From: Haliclona indistincta
Taxonomy: Eukaryota > Porifera > Demospongiae > Haplosclerida > Chalinidae
Length of the DNA: 64,000 nt
Direction: 5' to 3'
NCBI GenBank assembly: GCA_964017065.1
Contig: OZ024786.1
Coordinates: forward strand, 3,038,369 to 3,102,368
Under the pieces are notes generated by a model, which searched no databases, had not been told where the DNA came from, and was given only the letters and a program-made list of their open reading frames with translations. This document shows, one piece after another, positions 12,401 through 25,068 of the stretch. Numbering within the stretch: the first letter of the stretch is position 1; each line of letters opens with the position of its first letter. A program made the translations under genes and the position numbers.

Positions 12401-15400
12401 CAGGACAGCTCTGAGTGTGCGTAGATATCAGCCTACAGCTAGCAATGGCTACCTACTCACATGCATGGTCACACCCACATGACACGCCTATAAAGTGGTT
12501 AGCATTTTGCTGTCTTCTGGTTAGCAGTGCAGTTTCAATAGCAAGCAGGTTGCCTTTAGCTGTAAAGCTCCTTCTGCAAACCATAACTAAGGAGCCAATG
12601 TGCAACACGCCGAGGGTTTTGTGAAATCTGTTCATTATACAGGAATTGCATTGCATAACCGTGACTATTATACTGCATTGTGATTGCTGTACAGAAAGGT
12701 ATAACAGCTGCAGTTTGTTGCTGTGTATGTGAAATGGTTGCATTTTTACTGTACAGGAATTGTGCTATTATAGCTTGTACAATAGGCGGAGTTTACTGTA
12801 GCTCATGAGCTAGTCCTGCTGTGTACAATGGAATTCCACCGAGGCATCAGCACCTTTGGTGCCTAGTTTATTTTAGGTTTCCTGTTGTAGACGGCTTTTC
12901 TTTATTATTAGTAATTTTAAACTTGTAGCTAAAATTGCTTTGCTGTACATATCAGCTCGCCTACGCATGAATCATAGATTTATGAGACTACGTATCCGGG
13001 ATTGGAAACGACGGTCTGATGTCAATAGCAACGCGTACAAACCACGTGAAGCACTCAGCGTCCGATCGAAAAAGCTGATTTTTGGGCTAATTTTTGGCCT
13101 TTGTGACTCGTTTGCTGGAAAGCTCAAGGCGCTTCAAGAAATCCAACCAGCTTATCAGACTCAATGCGCTCTCTTCTCAGTGATGGTAAAAGCTTAAAAC
13201 CGAGATCGCTTTAAAAGAGTCTTTTGCGTGCAGTTTTTCCTTTCCAAACAAACAGTTCGTTTGCAGGGATCCCTCCTGTGAGTTACTGAAGCTTCTGGTG
13301 GTTTACTTGGTTGTTTCTAAGTGTCAACCAATGCCTGCTGTATAAAGTAGTGTAGTATTTGCCTGCATTAGCAATTTGTGTAGAACAAAATTGTCGCTAG
13401 AGTAGAGAATTTAGCTGTTTTTAGTCGATTCACGGGAATCCCTTTTTGGACAATACAAAGCAACTGGGAGCCAAGACAGCCTTGCAGTTTAAAAGATCGA
13501 CAATTGTTCCATACAACTGAATGGGTAGGAGCATCGATGCATTTGATTGTAGCATTCAGTGTGCCTGTGAAATACCGGGTTTCTCGTTCGTGTCAAGGCA
13601 AAAAGGCCTGTTACAGTACGAAAAATCGATCAAGCTTCGATCAGCTCACAAACAAGCATCTCTGACGTGTGAAGCCAATTCGCACAGCATCTGCTGTGCG
13701 TGCAGGAGTCTCCTGTGTTTGTCGTTTGACCGTTGCTGCGCAGCTGACAGCCATATTGCAAGTCCACCCTAGCAACGGACGCGGAGTTTTCAACGCACAT
13801 GCACCGTTTCCAATCCCGGTTACGTAGTCTCATAAATCTATGCATGAATGTAGTGTATACGAGCCCCGCCCACACTAGTTTGTAGCGGTTATAACTATCT
13901 GGCAAACGCAGAATGGTGATCCTACACGAGCTTATCGTTCTTCAGACAAATAAGTGTTCTCCGTGATCCATACGGCGCGGCGATACTCAAGAGCTGATGC
14001 TTTGTCACGTGCGCTAGCTATAGCCACTTGGTCATCACGTGCGTATTGCGCAATCACAATAATGGCGGGTCATACTAAAAGTAGGAACGGGGAAATGAGA
14101 AACGGAAACGAGGAAATGGCGCCATTATTGCGCTAGAAACTACTAAACCCTAAACCCAAGACCCTAAAAACCTTCGCCTAACTGCGCAAAGTCGGGAGGG
14201 TCTTCTTAACTAAGGATCGTCGGGAGGGTCTTCCTAACTAAGTCTAAGGATCGTCGGGAGGGTCTTCCTAACTAAGGATCGTCGGGAGGGTCGTCCTAAA
14301 CCGGGCCTTCGGCCCTTGGTAAGCCTAAGGATCGTCGGGAGGGTTGTCCTAAACCGGGCCTTCGGCCCTCTAGCTAATTAAGATCATCGGGAAAGTTTCT
14401 CATTTCTCCATTTCCTCGTTTCCGTTTCTCATTTCCCCGTTCCTTTATGACCCGTTTAACACGGAAACGAGGAAATGAGAAACTTTGCCGACGATCTTTA
14501 GCTAAGGTCGAAGGCCCGGTTTAGGACAACCCTCCCGACGATCCTTAGGCTTACCAAGGGCCGAAGACCTGATTTAGGCCGACCCTCCCGACTTTGCGCA
14601 GTTAGGCGAAGGTTTAGAAAGAATAACGATTCCAGACGAAAATTTAAAAATCTGATGTAAGCTTTTTCCAGATCTCCTTTAAACGGCCCTGTCTTCTGCG
14701 ATCAGAATGGTGCTTGAATTGCAGGAATTGGCCTAAGGAGAGCAAAGTTACGACCTTGCAACTAAGTTGAATTGGTTAAAAATTTCCGACTCGTTTTAAA
14801 ACGGTATCTGTATGCTTTACTATTAGCCATTATCATTGGAACTACTGCAAGGATTTAAAAACTTTTTTCGTCTTTTGTCGATTTACTCAACGGTGAAATT
14901 ATATACTGACCTCTGAGACCATGATAGAGACTAGTTTACTAGACAAACGGCCTTCGTTGAACCGGGTTGACGCGGGAAAATTAGTCACTTGCACGCCGGC
15001 CCAGTGATATCTTCCGATTTCGCTACTGCTGTGTAGTTCGCAGGCATGAACCAATATCATAACGTATGTCACATCCACCTACTTCGTCTTTTGCACGCAC
15101 TTTGCAGCTCTGTTACAGTAGCAGTTAAGGGCGAAACTACTGAAGAAGTATTTTTTATGCAAAGTTGAATCTTTTCACTAATTTTCTAAGTTACAACACA
15201 TCTTATTGACGCGAAAGTCCCTCCCTAAGAAAGAGGAGTAAAATAGCTATCGAACGATGTATACCAAGCTGGGGAGCGTTCCTTTTTGCGGCAGCGAAAG
15301 CGAAGTACCATCTCACTAAGTCAGATTTGCCGGGAAATTTTTTAATAACTGAACTTAATAATTGGAATCGTTAGAAAGAAGAAAAGAACGAAGATGACGA

Positions 15401-18400
15401 GAAACTCGATTTTCACCGTTTCCAGGTTCGTCACTTTAGTAACAATTTCGAGCAATCTCCTTGTAAGATGTGACAACGCCAGAGAGCCTATCTAAGAATT
15501 TTTGGACGTATAAAATTCATTACCAGGCGAAATATCTGCCGCGTTTGAAAGCTAATACATTGTATGTAGCCGCCATCTTGTTTATCTGTTCATCCCTCAT
15601 AGGGAGGCACTACCGTGCCTCCATAATAATGTGCATACTGTGGTACAGCTGTGTAAGAAATGCTGAATGATTAATTTTTTTCTCTATTTTAGGAAATCAA
15701 TTCTTTTTCAGCAAAAATAGATTCAGCTTATTTGGATCAGTGAACAAGGGTCCAATATCTGCTGTAAATCTGGTTATTGAAGACAATTTAGTCAGAAATT
15801 TGAGTGATTTTCGATTCAGTTATTATATAAACCAAGACAACACATACCGATACCACAGTTTGTATTACTTGTATCAACCGATTGAACTATCCCTATTGCG
15901 GTCTTTCCTCAAAATTGAATTCAGAAATGAACAGGTGTCACATAATCAAAATTTGATGATTGCTGATTTAACATCAGTCAATAACACTTCTTGCTCAGCT
16001 GAAAATCAAACATACTTCTACTTTCCAATCAAATTCTTTCCAGTCAATGTGACTGGTTCTGTCTCAATTCAATTGCATGCCAACATTCTCTCATTGATAG
16101 GAACAAGACATTATGCTAATGCATATGTTGATTCACTGACCATTGATAGTGGTGAGTATAGAATTGTGTAATAATAATTATTAAATGTTCACGTCATCTT
16201 TGGATTTAATACAGGTTGCAATGGTGACTTACTGTATGAGGTCAGCAGTGGACAGTGTGTTGAAACCTGCACTATTTGCGAAATTTCAACAGATAGTTCG
16301 TGCATAAGATATGCTACTGCTACAGGTAAGATGAGGCTTGACAGGCAGTACACATTAAACAATTATGCTTAACTTGGCTGCTTGGTAATGATATTGACAT
16401 GAATGCGACTTATTGTATGTTATTGTAATTATGATTTAACTACAGAAAAAGATGTTTCATTCGGTTTTGATGGTAAAATCATTACTGTTACTCCACAATC
16501 AACTCCCGGTTCAATACTTGGCACTATTAACATTATTATTTCCAAAAAACTTGCTAATGGCTCAGGATTATTGAGAATACATGAATATTTGGATTCAGTA
16601 ATACATAATAATATTATTAGTGGAGATGCAGATTTATACCCAACCTGGCACAACATTCGACCAACACTTCGACTGACAGCAAACAACACTTTTTCAACAC
16701 AAGATATGAATGACTATGATATCACATTCAATACATCTTCGTTTGCTAAGCTACAAGACACACCATCAGCTCAGTGTACTGATGGTACAACACGATATCT
16801 TATACTGAAACTCAACCTTGTATTAACTAGTGACTCGCTCTATCATCTTGGTGACCACGCTCTGAATATCTATGCACGTGATCAGAATTACAACTACTAT
16901 GCTTATACAGCTGTATTATTGAGAGTGAAAGCTGGTAAGAAATAGCATAGACTAGAAATAACTTGTTACTTGTTATATAATAGAATGTGATGACTCATCT
17001 CTGCTCTATGACTTTGCTACTCATGAGTGTGTGTCTCAGTGTTCATGTGGTCATGCTCCATTTAGACGTCACTCAACTGCATACTGTGAAGCAGGTATGT
17101 CTTAAAATCAGTACATTACATCACGTACAACATTATAGGTTTTACAATTTTACAACATAATACTGACAATTGTATCTATCTCTAATGCAGCTGCCTATTA
17201 CAATCCAGCTCAATTTCTCAATGATCAGTCAATGCATCAGATCCCGTTCAATGCACCTCCCTCCATCTTTACCACTAACATCACCATGTACATTAACTTT
17301 CCCAGAGCAAATGATTTTATCCGATGGTTTGGTAGTGGAAATTCCGCAAAAATAGTAGCTCGCTTGTCAGTTGTATCAAGCTATTCTGGTATTGATCTAC
17401 CAGTCAACAACACTATTGTACCAGTAGTCACTCTCACAGCTCCTAATGGAACGGAATCAATGATTATTGATATTCTGCTAAACATCAATGAAACTCATAT
17501 TGACCGTTGCTATGACGGTTTTCTAAACCAGACTTACACTCTAGTCAATGTACCAGTCAACATACACTCTCCTCTCATGTACACTCAGCTTGGAGAATAT
17601 GACTTTACTATCACACTGGATCTGATCTCACCTGATAATACAGGGCTTAATAGTCAGTTACAATATTATAAAGATACATACAAAGTTGCTATCAACATCA
17701 CTAAAACTGGTACGTTAAAGTCACACAATATTTGTCATTATTGTGGTTAATAATTTTGTTAGAAAACGAAACAGTAAATGGCTCTGATGCACAGCAAATC
17801 AATGAAGGTCTTCAATATAGTCTATCTTGTAATAATTTAGTATTATTTTCCTTCCAAATATAGGTGTTGACTATATGAAATTCTTAGAAACAGACTCTTC
17901 ACTTCAACTTTCAATGGAGCAAGACAGCTCTTCACCTGCCATCACAATACCAACAGGTCTACCTTTCGATAACAGTGTTCAGACACAAGCATTTGTAAGT
18001 GAAGCTTTATCTGTACTGCAATGTATTTTAATGTTCTGGAATTATTATTATACAAGGTCAATGAAAATGGAGCAATATCATTTGCCAATCCATGGCCATA
18101 TTCGTCTCCATCCCGATTCCCAACCAGCTGGTACTGGACCAGGAACCAGTATGTGGTGGCACCTTTCTGGAGTGATAATGATATTCGCAGGTCTGGTTCA
18201 GTTCACTATGCTAACATTACACTAGGAGACAGTAACCATGGTGATGAGCTGATCAACACAGTCAGCAAATTTATACAACATCAGAATGATGAAGCAGCAC
18301 AACAGAGCTTTACTGGGCAGTGGATGCTGGTAGCACATTGGGACCATGTGCATCCATACCCTCATGGTTCTATTGGTAGCTACTACTACAACTACTATAA

Positions 18401-21400
18401 TGGATTCACTCAGAAAGTAAGAATACAGTATAGTTGTGTACATTTATAGCTACTATTATAATGTGCAGGAGAACTCATACCAGGCAGTAGTGATCACTGA
18501 TGGTGCTAATACATACACTGTGTTCACATACAACTGCAATACGATGGGATGGAGTGGTTTATGGCAACATGCTGTAGTAGGATACAATGCTCGAGGGAAC
18601 TCATACACTAACCACCCAGCATCAGGATTTGATGTGATCAGTACTGCTGTGGCTTGCCCCAACAATCTCTTCTATCAGGTGCCATGGAGCAATATCGTGT
18701 ACAAGATCAGTCCTCCACCAGATCAAAAGGGAATCAACTTACGAACTTGTCGATCGTGGGCTAAAAGATTTGATCCAGGACTATTAAAACTAGATGATGA
18801 TGATGTTGAAGAGATTTCAAAGCAACTAGAACCATGTCCTTGCACTGCCTGGCAGGCATGGAGAGATTGGGGTAGATTCCGTCGTGATTTTACCCAAGGT
18901 CTATGCTTTATACAGCGTTCAATATTTTCTCAACAAATAGAAGATATAGAACTAAAATTTACCCAAAAGTGTTGTTATGCTGCTTGGGGGTATGTCAATG
19001 ATTTTCAAAATACAACTTAATGTAATTTCTTCCTTTATTTAGTTCCCCAGTAGCCGGTTCTTTGATCACTTCAGGAATTGATGGAGGCTCAATGCTGTTC
19101 TTGAACTCTGGCGATAAAAACCCACTACCTTACGATGATCATATGTTCAAGGATACTTGTTGTGGTCTAGCTCAGATGTGTAGTTTATACTACACTAGAA
19201 GACCATCTCATGATTGCACTGGATACCAACCACCAGTAAGAAGTGAGCCTGTAGCACTAGTCAGCTGTCTATAAAACATTGATCCTAGGCTAGCTGTCAT
19301 CTTAAATAGCAGTCATCCAAGGTTTAGTGACAAATTAGATGTAGGTAGAAATAATTGGTATGACACTTCAGTCATAGTTTAAATTGCTGCCTGACCAAAG
19401 TAACCAAGCTAATATTCATGATACACATACAGCTTGGGGATGGGGCGATCCTCACATTACAACACTGGATGGTAGAACATACACGTTCAATGGATGGGGA
19501 GAATACACTCTACTGGAGCCAGCATCGAATACAACACAGTTTGTACTGCAGGGAAGGACTGCTCCTGTGAATGAGTCTACTAGCAACTCTGCTACTCAGT
19601 TCTCTGCTTTTGCCTTTGGAATACCAGAAGAAGTCACCTTTCAGGTAAATGAAATCTTGTTTTTATTTTTGCATTTTAGACATTGAAGCTCATTATAGCT
19701 TTATGCTTGCATGTTATAGAATTTTGTCTGAAATTAGATGTTATTTTGGGATACTATGAAGATTTTATAGAAGCTTACATAGCAAGTATATTTCCTAATG
19801 CATATAAAAATTATTTAATAGGTTGGTCTTGAACAAGGAGAGTTCATAGTGTACAGTACTGAAGATAACGATGAAGACATCAGTGACTACCTCTCACAAG
19901 TCAATGGTACATACAATGTCAGTGATAGTGACACAGAGGCTGAACTCACAAGACTAGACCAGGACACAATCATTGCTGCATTCTCTAATGGAGTCGGCTG
20001 CACCTTCACTAAATCTGTTGGTATACTCAACTTTGTGCTTGCTCTCCCTCGTTCGTTTATGGGACAGACCAGAGGATTACTGGGAAACAATAATGGGGAC
20101 AAAACTGATGACTTTATGATGAGAGGAGCTACCCATAGCCTGCCAGACAACCTGACAGATGAGGAGATATTCTCATTTGGGAAATCATGTAAGTAGGAAC
20201 GATTTTAATTGCAGTAAACCATATTTTTAAAACTATTTAGGGAATGTGTCAGAATCAGAAAGTCTATTCTCCTATGATGGATCATCGTATGCAATATTTC
20301 AACATCCTGACCACACTCCAGTGTTTGTAGCTCAGTTGAACCCTACTAGTGAACAGATTGCTGTCTGTGGAGAGGATAAGCAGTGTCTGTATGACTTTGC
20401 ACAGACTGGGAATAAAGAAATAGCTGTTACTACAATGAAAACTGCTGAGACTAATGTAATGGACAGCATAATATTGAGTAAGCATATCGGGCATATTAAT
20501 ATACCAAATCATTTTACTTTCCTTGTGATACGTAGATAACTTTCCTCCTAACATTACTGGAAAGGACTCGTTTACTGTCATGGTGGGACAGAATAATGTC
20601 TTCAACTTCACGGTAGAGGACACTGACAGCAACATCACAGTGGCTCTTGTTGGAGGACTGCCAACTGGTGCTAGTCTTGTTAACAATGGAGACAGCCAAT
20701 ACTCTGTACACTACAGACCCACAGTGGTCACTAGTAATGAGACACTGACAATCATTGCCACTGACCCACACAGTGCATCATCCACCATCACTCCCACACT
20801 GTACATCTGTGCCTGTGCCAATGGAGGAAGCTGTACACTGGAAGGGCTTACTTCATCTGATGCTAAAACAGTAATCATGAACTGTGCCTGTAGTCAAGGT
20901 AACTATAGTCCAATGTAAACAACATGTTGTTAATCTGTGCTGCAGCTTATACTGGTAGATATTGTGAGGAGGATCGTGATGGTTGTTCAGCTGTACAGTG
21001 CTATGTGGAATCAAGTTGTCGTGATGTGCCAGCTCCTGGAGTGGGGGCTGAGTGTGGAGCATGTCCTGTCGGGTTTACTGGAGATGGAATCAAGTGTTTA
21101 GGTATGAACTGAATCAACTCGCATCATGTGTGGTACAATATCGTGACTGCAGATATTGATGAGTGTCAGGTGAACTCAAGTGTGTGTGATCAAGTATGCA
21201 CCAACAGTGCTGGTAGCTATACATGCAGCTGTGAGCTGGGATACAAGCTGAATACTGACAACCAGTGCATAGGTGAGCATGTACATCTGTTTGATGAGTG
21301 TTTACTCATGAGAAACGTGTTTGTGAACAGATGTGAATGAGTGTCTCTCAACTAATGATTGCCAACAGTTGTGCACAAACACTGAGGGTGGCTACAATTG

Positions 21401-23147
21401 CAGCTGCTCTCAGGGATTCATTTTCAACAGTGATAACAGAACATGTGATGGTATGCATTGTGAATGTACCATTGTACCATCAGTTATTGCTTATGAAATA
21501 ATATCATTCAGCTCTTCAAGAGTGTGCTTCTAATCATGGGTGTTCTGATGGTTGTGCTATTGTTAACAATACTCAACAATGTTTCTGTCCTTCAGGATAT
21601 ACTCTCAACATTACACAATGCACTGGTTTGTGGAGCCGGACAATATTTTTATACTAACGGATGATCTTTTGCTTGTTTACTGCAGATATTGATGAGTGTT
21701 CTATGTTTAGTCCATGTGAACAAGAATGTACTAACACTGATGGGTCCTACCAGTGCTCATGTACAAAAGGTTTTATACTTAAAAGTGACAACTTGACTTG
21801 TCAAGGTAAAAATTTCTTTATCATGAATTAATTTCCTTTGCTCTATTTCATAGATGTCAATGAGTGTATGTTAGCTGCTCTCAATGGTAGTAGTCTATGC
21901 TCTGATAACAGTGAATGTGTTAATACTCATGGATCATATGAGTGTGTCTGTGTACCAGGATATGATCTGACTAATGGAACCTGTCACAGTATGTTACATG
22001 ATTGTTGTTATTGTATTGATTTATACATGTTGATAGGAATTGAAGAGGAACCATCTGCTCCACCTCAAATTGTGCCAAATTTTGCTCAAGACAACACATA
22101 CAGTTTTACAATCACTTCACTGGAAATCACAGTAAGACCAGTACAATTATCTGTGCAATGCTTACTTTGACCTTGTAATGTAGTTCAAGCAAGCAAGGCA
22201 GCAGTTGTTCAGAGTTACAACAGCCATGGTCATCAATGAGTACTGTTCTATTAACCTGTGTACCATAGTACCATCCAATGGAGACCCACCAGTGAGGTAT
22301 AGAACAGTGCTTGTAATAACCAGGCTAGTAATGACACTCTACTCTAGAATCAGTGATCTGTCAGTCAGTGAGCAAGATGTGGCGATACCAAACAGTTTAT
22401 TGTCTCGTAACACTCAAGGACAGTTAGTGGTTGGGTTCTACATACAGACACAGCAGGGATTCATTGCTCTGGCAACCGTACAACAATCAGTGATGGTACA
22501 AAATCCATTATGCACTTTACTGTTTGCATAATTTGTTAATGTGTTTGTACATGTCATAGACTGGAGAGAAACATTATCAAGATGCTGGGTTTACTCTAAT
22601 GGCTACTCCTTCATCTTCAATAATTGTTACATCACTTGATATTTCTGTTGTTGAAAGTGTTACTGTAATCAGTACCAGTATGGTTGCAGTAGTCACTGGT
22701 ACCATGGCACCTCCTCCAGTAGCACGAGAAGTGTCATCACTGGTAGTACCACTAGTAGGAGCTGTGGGTGGAGCTGTTGTACTGGGAATACTGGTTACTA
22801 TCATTGTCATCACAGCAGTGGTGTAGTGAGTTTGACTTTCACACTGATAAGAGCATACACTCAGAATTTAAAATTAATAATGTGTTTGTTACAATTCTCT
22901 ACATGTTTCTCTCTATAATTATTTGTAGCTTTAAAATTTCTGGTAAGAGCAAGACATTGAGTGACTACACTAAGTATAGCACAAGGGATTGTGATGAACC
23001 AATGTCAAGAAAAGATGAACCAATTGAGATGACTGGTTTCCATAATCCAGCACTGACTGAAATGGTAAATAATATTCAGTGATACATTTAGTTTAATAAT
23101 ATTAAATTCACATTTTGCAGGAGGAAGCCATAATCAAGTTTGACTAG
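9451..23147 (+). CDS. receptor gene B: NIDO-AMOP-VWD-EGF membrane protein (1994 aa)
   Basis: 27 exons: 9451-9556, 9721-9825, 15693-16151, 16215-16325, 16446-16934, 16984-17094, 17191-17709, 17763-17807, 17864-17994, 18057-18416, 18469-18989, 19043-19235, 19378-19644, 19822-20188, 20241-20477, 20536-20898, 20946-21101, 21153-21272, 21331-21450, 21512-21625, 21686-21805, 21854-21988, 22037-22131, 22184-22495, 22560-22825, 22929-23064, 23121-23147; 5985 nt, all phases consistent. Domains: signal peptide; three [Cys-rich + beta] repeats (36-633); NIDO (about 690-930, [16 protein letters not shown]); AMOP (about 940-1050, [17 protein letters not shown]); VWD (about 1070-1340, [22 protein letters not shown]); cadherin-like (about 1341-1440); six EGF-like repeats, several of DIDEC calcium-binding type (about 1440-1716); membrane-proximal domain (1749-1852); TM (about 1913-1940); 54-aa tail. 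NIDO-AMOP-VWD is the core of MUC4/SUSD2-type surface proteins, so a role in cell-surface adhesion is likely. Intron 2 is swollen to 5.9 kb by transposons. Confidence 0.88.
11422..12009. mobile_element. MITE, TAGTCTCG family, copy 2
   Basis: 588 bp bounded by TAGTCTCGTCCCCAGACC and its reverse complement. A perfect 9-bp target duplication AGCACTGCT flanks it at 11413-11421 and 12010-12018. The neighbouring repeat copy near 10825-10840 has a single AGCACTGCT and no insert, so it is the empty site. Homologous to 2403-2998. Confidence 0.88.
12112..12624. mobile_element. small element with AACCCTCGGCG ends
   Basis: Starts with the near-palindrome AACCCTCGGCGCATATGCGC and ends CGCCGAGGGTTTT. The equivalent position of the first repeat copy (about 10923) continues without it, which gives an empty site. 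About 510 bp, non-coding. Confidence 0.6.
12973..13842. mobile_element. inverted-repeat element (CATAGATTTATGAGAC ends)
   Basis: TIRs of about 40 bp (12973-13015 and 13803-13842) contain CATAGATTTATGAGACTACG and CCGGGATTGGAAACG. A 7-8 bp direct repeat GCATGAAT flanks both ends. The host sequence is the ATTAGGGAGG element, which this one interrupts. Confidence 0.75.
14060..14620. repeat. foldback with GATCGTCGGGAGGGTC minisatellite
   Basis: Tandem and inverted units of AAGGATCGTCGGGAGGGTC with interspersed CCGGGCCTTCGGCCC hairpins (about 14180-14375 and 14510-14590). They are flanked by inverted purine-rich blocks (GAAACGGAAACGAGGAAATG and complement). The same satellite occurs in gene C intron 4 (35890-36600). 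The stretch 14620-15560 beyond it is non-coding. Confidence 0.7.
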
Positions 23148-23705
23148 CAATTATTCGCTAAAGAATAATGCCTTATTCCCCTAATTCTTCATTATTGTCG
23201 TTCGCTAGCTACATATAAAATAATAATATTGACAGTTGTGAATTATCATTGAATAGAGTAGCTTGTTATAATTAGAACTGTGTGCAATTAACCAACAGAA
23301 TTTGTTTTGACTTATTTTTAAGTGTCAAACAATTACCTGAACAGGCAACAGGTTGATTTTGGTAAAAGCATGCAATAATAGAGGCATGTACGCACCATAC
23401 ACACTTTACTGATGCTATATAGAGAAACCGAGAAAGTGGAGCTAGTTGTTCTAAAGTACACTGCTACAGCGGAGATATTATCACAGTTGAACTAATGATG
23501 ATACTGTCAGTAAGTAGGACTGATACAGAAAAAGCAGTGGGATACAAAATTCTCTAGAGAGATAAACATTTTACTAGTGAATACAGTATCCAGAATACAC
23601 CATTCACTGTTACAGCATAATTATGTCAATTGTTAAATCGCATTATAAAAATTGTTAAATCGCAGTATAAAACTGTTTATTGCGGTATAAAAATAAAAAT
23701 TAATA

Positions 23706-23935
23706 ATAATAGAGCATTAACCAGATTTAGAAGGCTTGAAGATGATCATGATGTGTTATTGAAGCCAGATTCCAAGGATGTTTATGATCAGGAAAAGTTA
23801 TAATTGAGATGGTAGGTGCTTATCTGATGTCATTTAAAACTATCATCACTTGCATCACTTGCAGGAGGAGAAGTGCTGCTAATCATTCTGTGTTCAAAAC
23901 CATAGCTGATACACTGTACCGGTGATGATGCAGAA
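23706..23935 (+). pseudogene. remnant of an A-type 3' end
   Basis: Homologous to the last two exons of gene A (8458-8690), not to gene B's own tail. The first part matches the tail exon (FRRLEDD then KPDSKDVYDQEK), but a small deletion puts a TAA in frame directly after EKL. The GAGGAGAAGTGCTGCTAA terminal exon and its acceptor are still visible. Nothing upstream of the tail survives here. It shows that an A-type tail once followed this position, as expected from unequal exchange in the array. The rest of 23148-24012 is 3' flank shared with gene C (to about 23375), then nothing recognised. Confidence 0.75.
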
Positions 23936-24012
23936 TTCCTGACTCACACAATTTGAATCAAAGTTGATTGTAAAAATTATTTTTAGAAAAAATAACTAGA
24001 ATTTATAGCTGG

Positions 24013-24398
24013 AAGCGCCCACGCATTTGATTAAAATGGGCAGTCAGAGACTTCTAGGAGGCAAGCAACTACACAAAACGATCGCTATTGCTTGTGGAAA
24101 CTGTTAAATCGAGACACGAGCTAGGCGGAGCGGAATCTATGCCGTTCACGAGCAGACACACTGCTTCTTTACAGGTTGTGCACGAGCACATGGCGATCGT
24201 CTGGAAGTCAACGCGTGTGTAGAAAGCAGCTGCTGCTTGCCTCCTAGAGCCTCTGATACCCCGGCTCTAGGCAAAAAACTCAAGCTGACGGTAATGCTGA
24301 GCTCGACGTCATACGGCAGCTCTATGATCTATCTTTAGTAACACGTCCAGCACGTGTAGATCTTCAATTTTTGAACAAAATTTAATGCATGGGCGCTT
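24013..24398. mobile_element. putative MITE with AGCGCCCACGCATT ends
   Basis: Imperfect TIRs of about 25 bp (AGCGCCC(A)CGCATTTGATTAAAAT and complement near 24370-24398), with a second internal inverted pair (CTTCTAGGAGGCAAGCA, 24048 and 24230). Non-coding. No convincing target duplication seen. Confidence 0.4.
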
Positions 24399-24502
24399 TA
24401 TGCGCTCATGCTGCAGTATAATTACTGCATAGAACAATTTTTACGAATTGATCCTAGCTATTAGTGTCTTACCTCTCCTAGGGCGCTCTAAGCCGGCTAC
24501 TA

Positions 24503-24897
24503 GAGTAAGCCACCAATTATCGGTCACCATTGAAGATCGGCCGCTCTGCTGGAAAGGCAGTACATGCAATAGAGCCTGGTTTTGTTGCAAACTACTAGGC
24601 ATTGAATGGGGTTCTTGGAAACCAAACTAGAAGCGAATAGCATTGCAAAGTATTGGACCAGAGGCGATCCGCCGAAACTGCTGATAAAACATGCTATCGG
24701 CCGTTTGCATGTTTCCTCGGCACGCCAGTCTCCTTCCAAGCGGCAGACACTGCTTCCAATCTTGATAGCATTTAATGATAGCCCAAGTCTCGCACGACAC
24801 ACGGAATAAATCTAGTAACTTCTTGCGCGCTGGCTAGAAAGCTAGGCCAGCCAGTTTGCGGAGCACTTCTTGATCATCATCGGCCACACCCACTACA
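24503..24897. repeat. left terminal inverted repeat of the 6-kb transposon
   Basis: 395 bp matching the complement of 30041-30501 after removal of the 66-bp hairpin insertion there. Short ORFs read through it are incidental. Confidence 0.9.
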
Positions 24898-25068
24898 CTA
24901 CGCGCTGACACTAGTACACGTCCTGCTGTAGATTGTACTACTCCATGATGAGCAAAGTGTTATAGACGTCTTGACTAGAGAACATAATCACATATTATTG
25001 ATACTGAGGTGAGAAAAATCCATGAGTATGACACTAGTATTAAGAAGAAATGAAGTTTGATTATTAGT

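Larger units (their letters stand above)
10351..12871. mobile_element. GCCTCGGTGG hairpin-type repeat, two direct copies
   Basis: The left end has two tandem 59-bp units carrying the hairpin GCCTCGGTGGGCGGAGCC...GAGGC. Two direct copies of a ~550-bp body follow (about 10479-11027 and 11065-12845), each closing with a GCACCTTTGGTGC hairpin. The second copy is split by two later insertions (11422-12009 and 12112-12624). A related copy lies at 36637-37372. No protein is encoded. Confidence 0.65.
9885..15627 (-). mobile_element. hairpin-ended element (ATTAGGGAGG family), reverse copy in gene B intron 2, heavily nested
   Basis: The right edge, 15600-15627, is the reverse complement of ATTAGGGAGGCACGGTAGTG. 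The left edge is the family's ~390-bp terminal foldback (9893-10285), whose two arms share the GATGTAGGGATCTATGGTCT block. Intermediate family sequence appears at 10285-10350, 12872-12972 and 13842-14060, interrupted by three younger insertions annotated separately. Non-coding throughout. Gene C has no insertion in this intron (115 bp), so it arrived after the B/C duplication. Confidence 0.75.

Noticed and set aside
14139..14170. CCCTAAACCC motifs as telomeric DNA
   Set aside because: Only two or three imperfect units inside a foldback repeat that recurs at 35890; not a telomere array.
14180..14590. Regularly spaced repeats as a CRISPR array
   Set aside because: Units are directly adjacent or inverted with no unique spacers, and the genome is eukaryotic.
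24524..24809. ORFs in the transposon arms
   Set aside because: Both strands are equally open because the sequence is a terminal inverted repeat, mirrored at 30138-30504.
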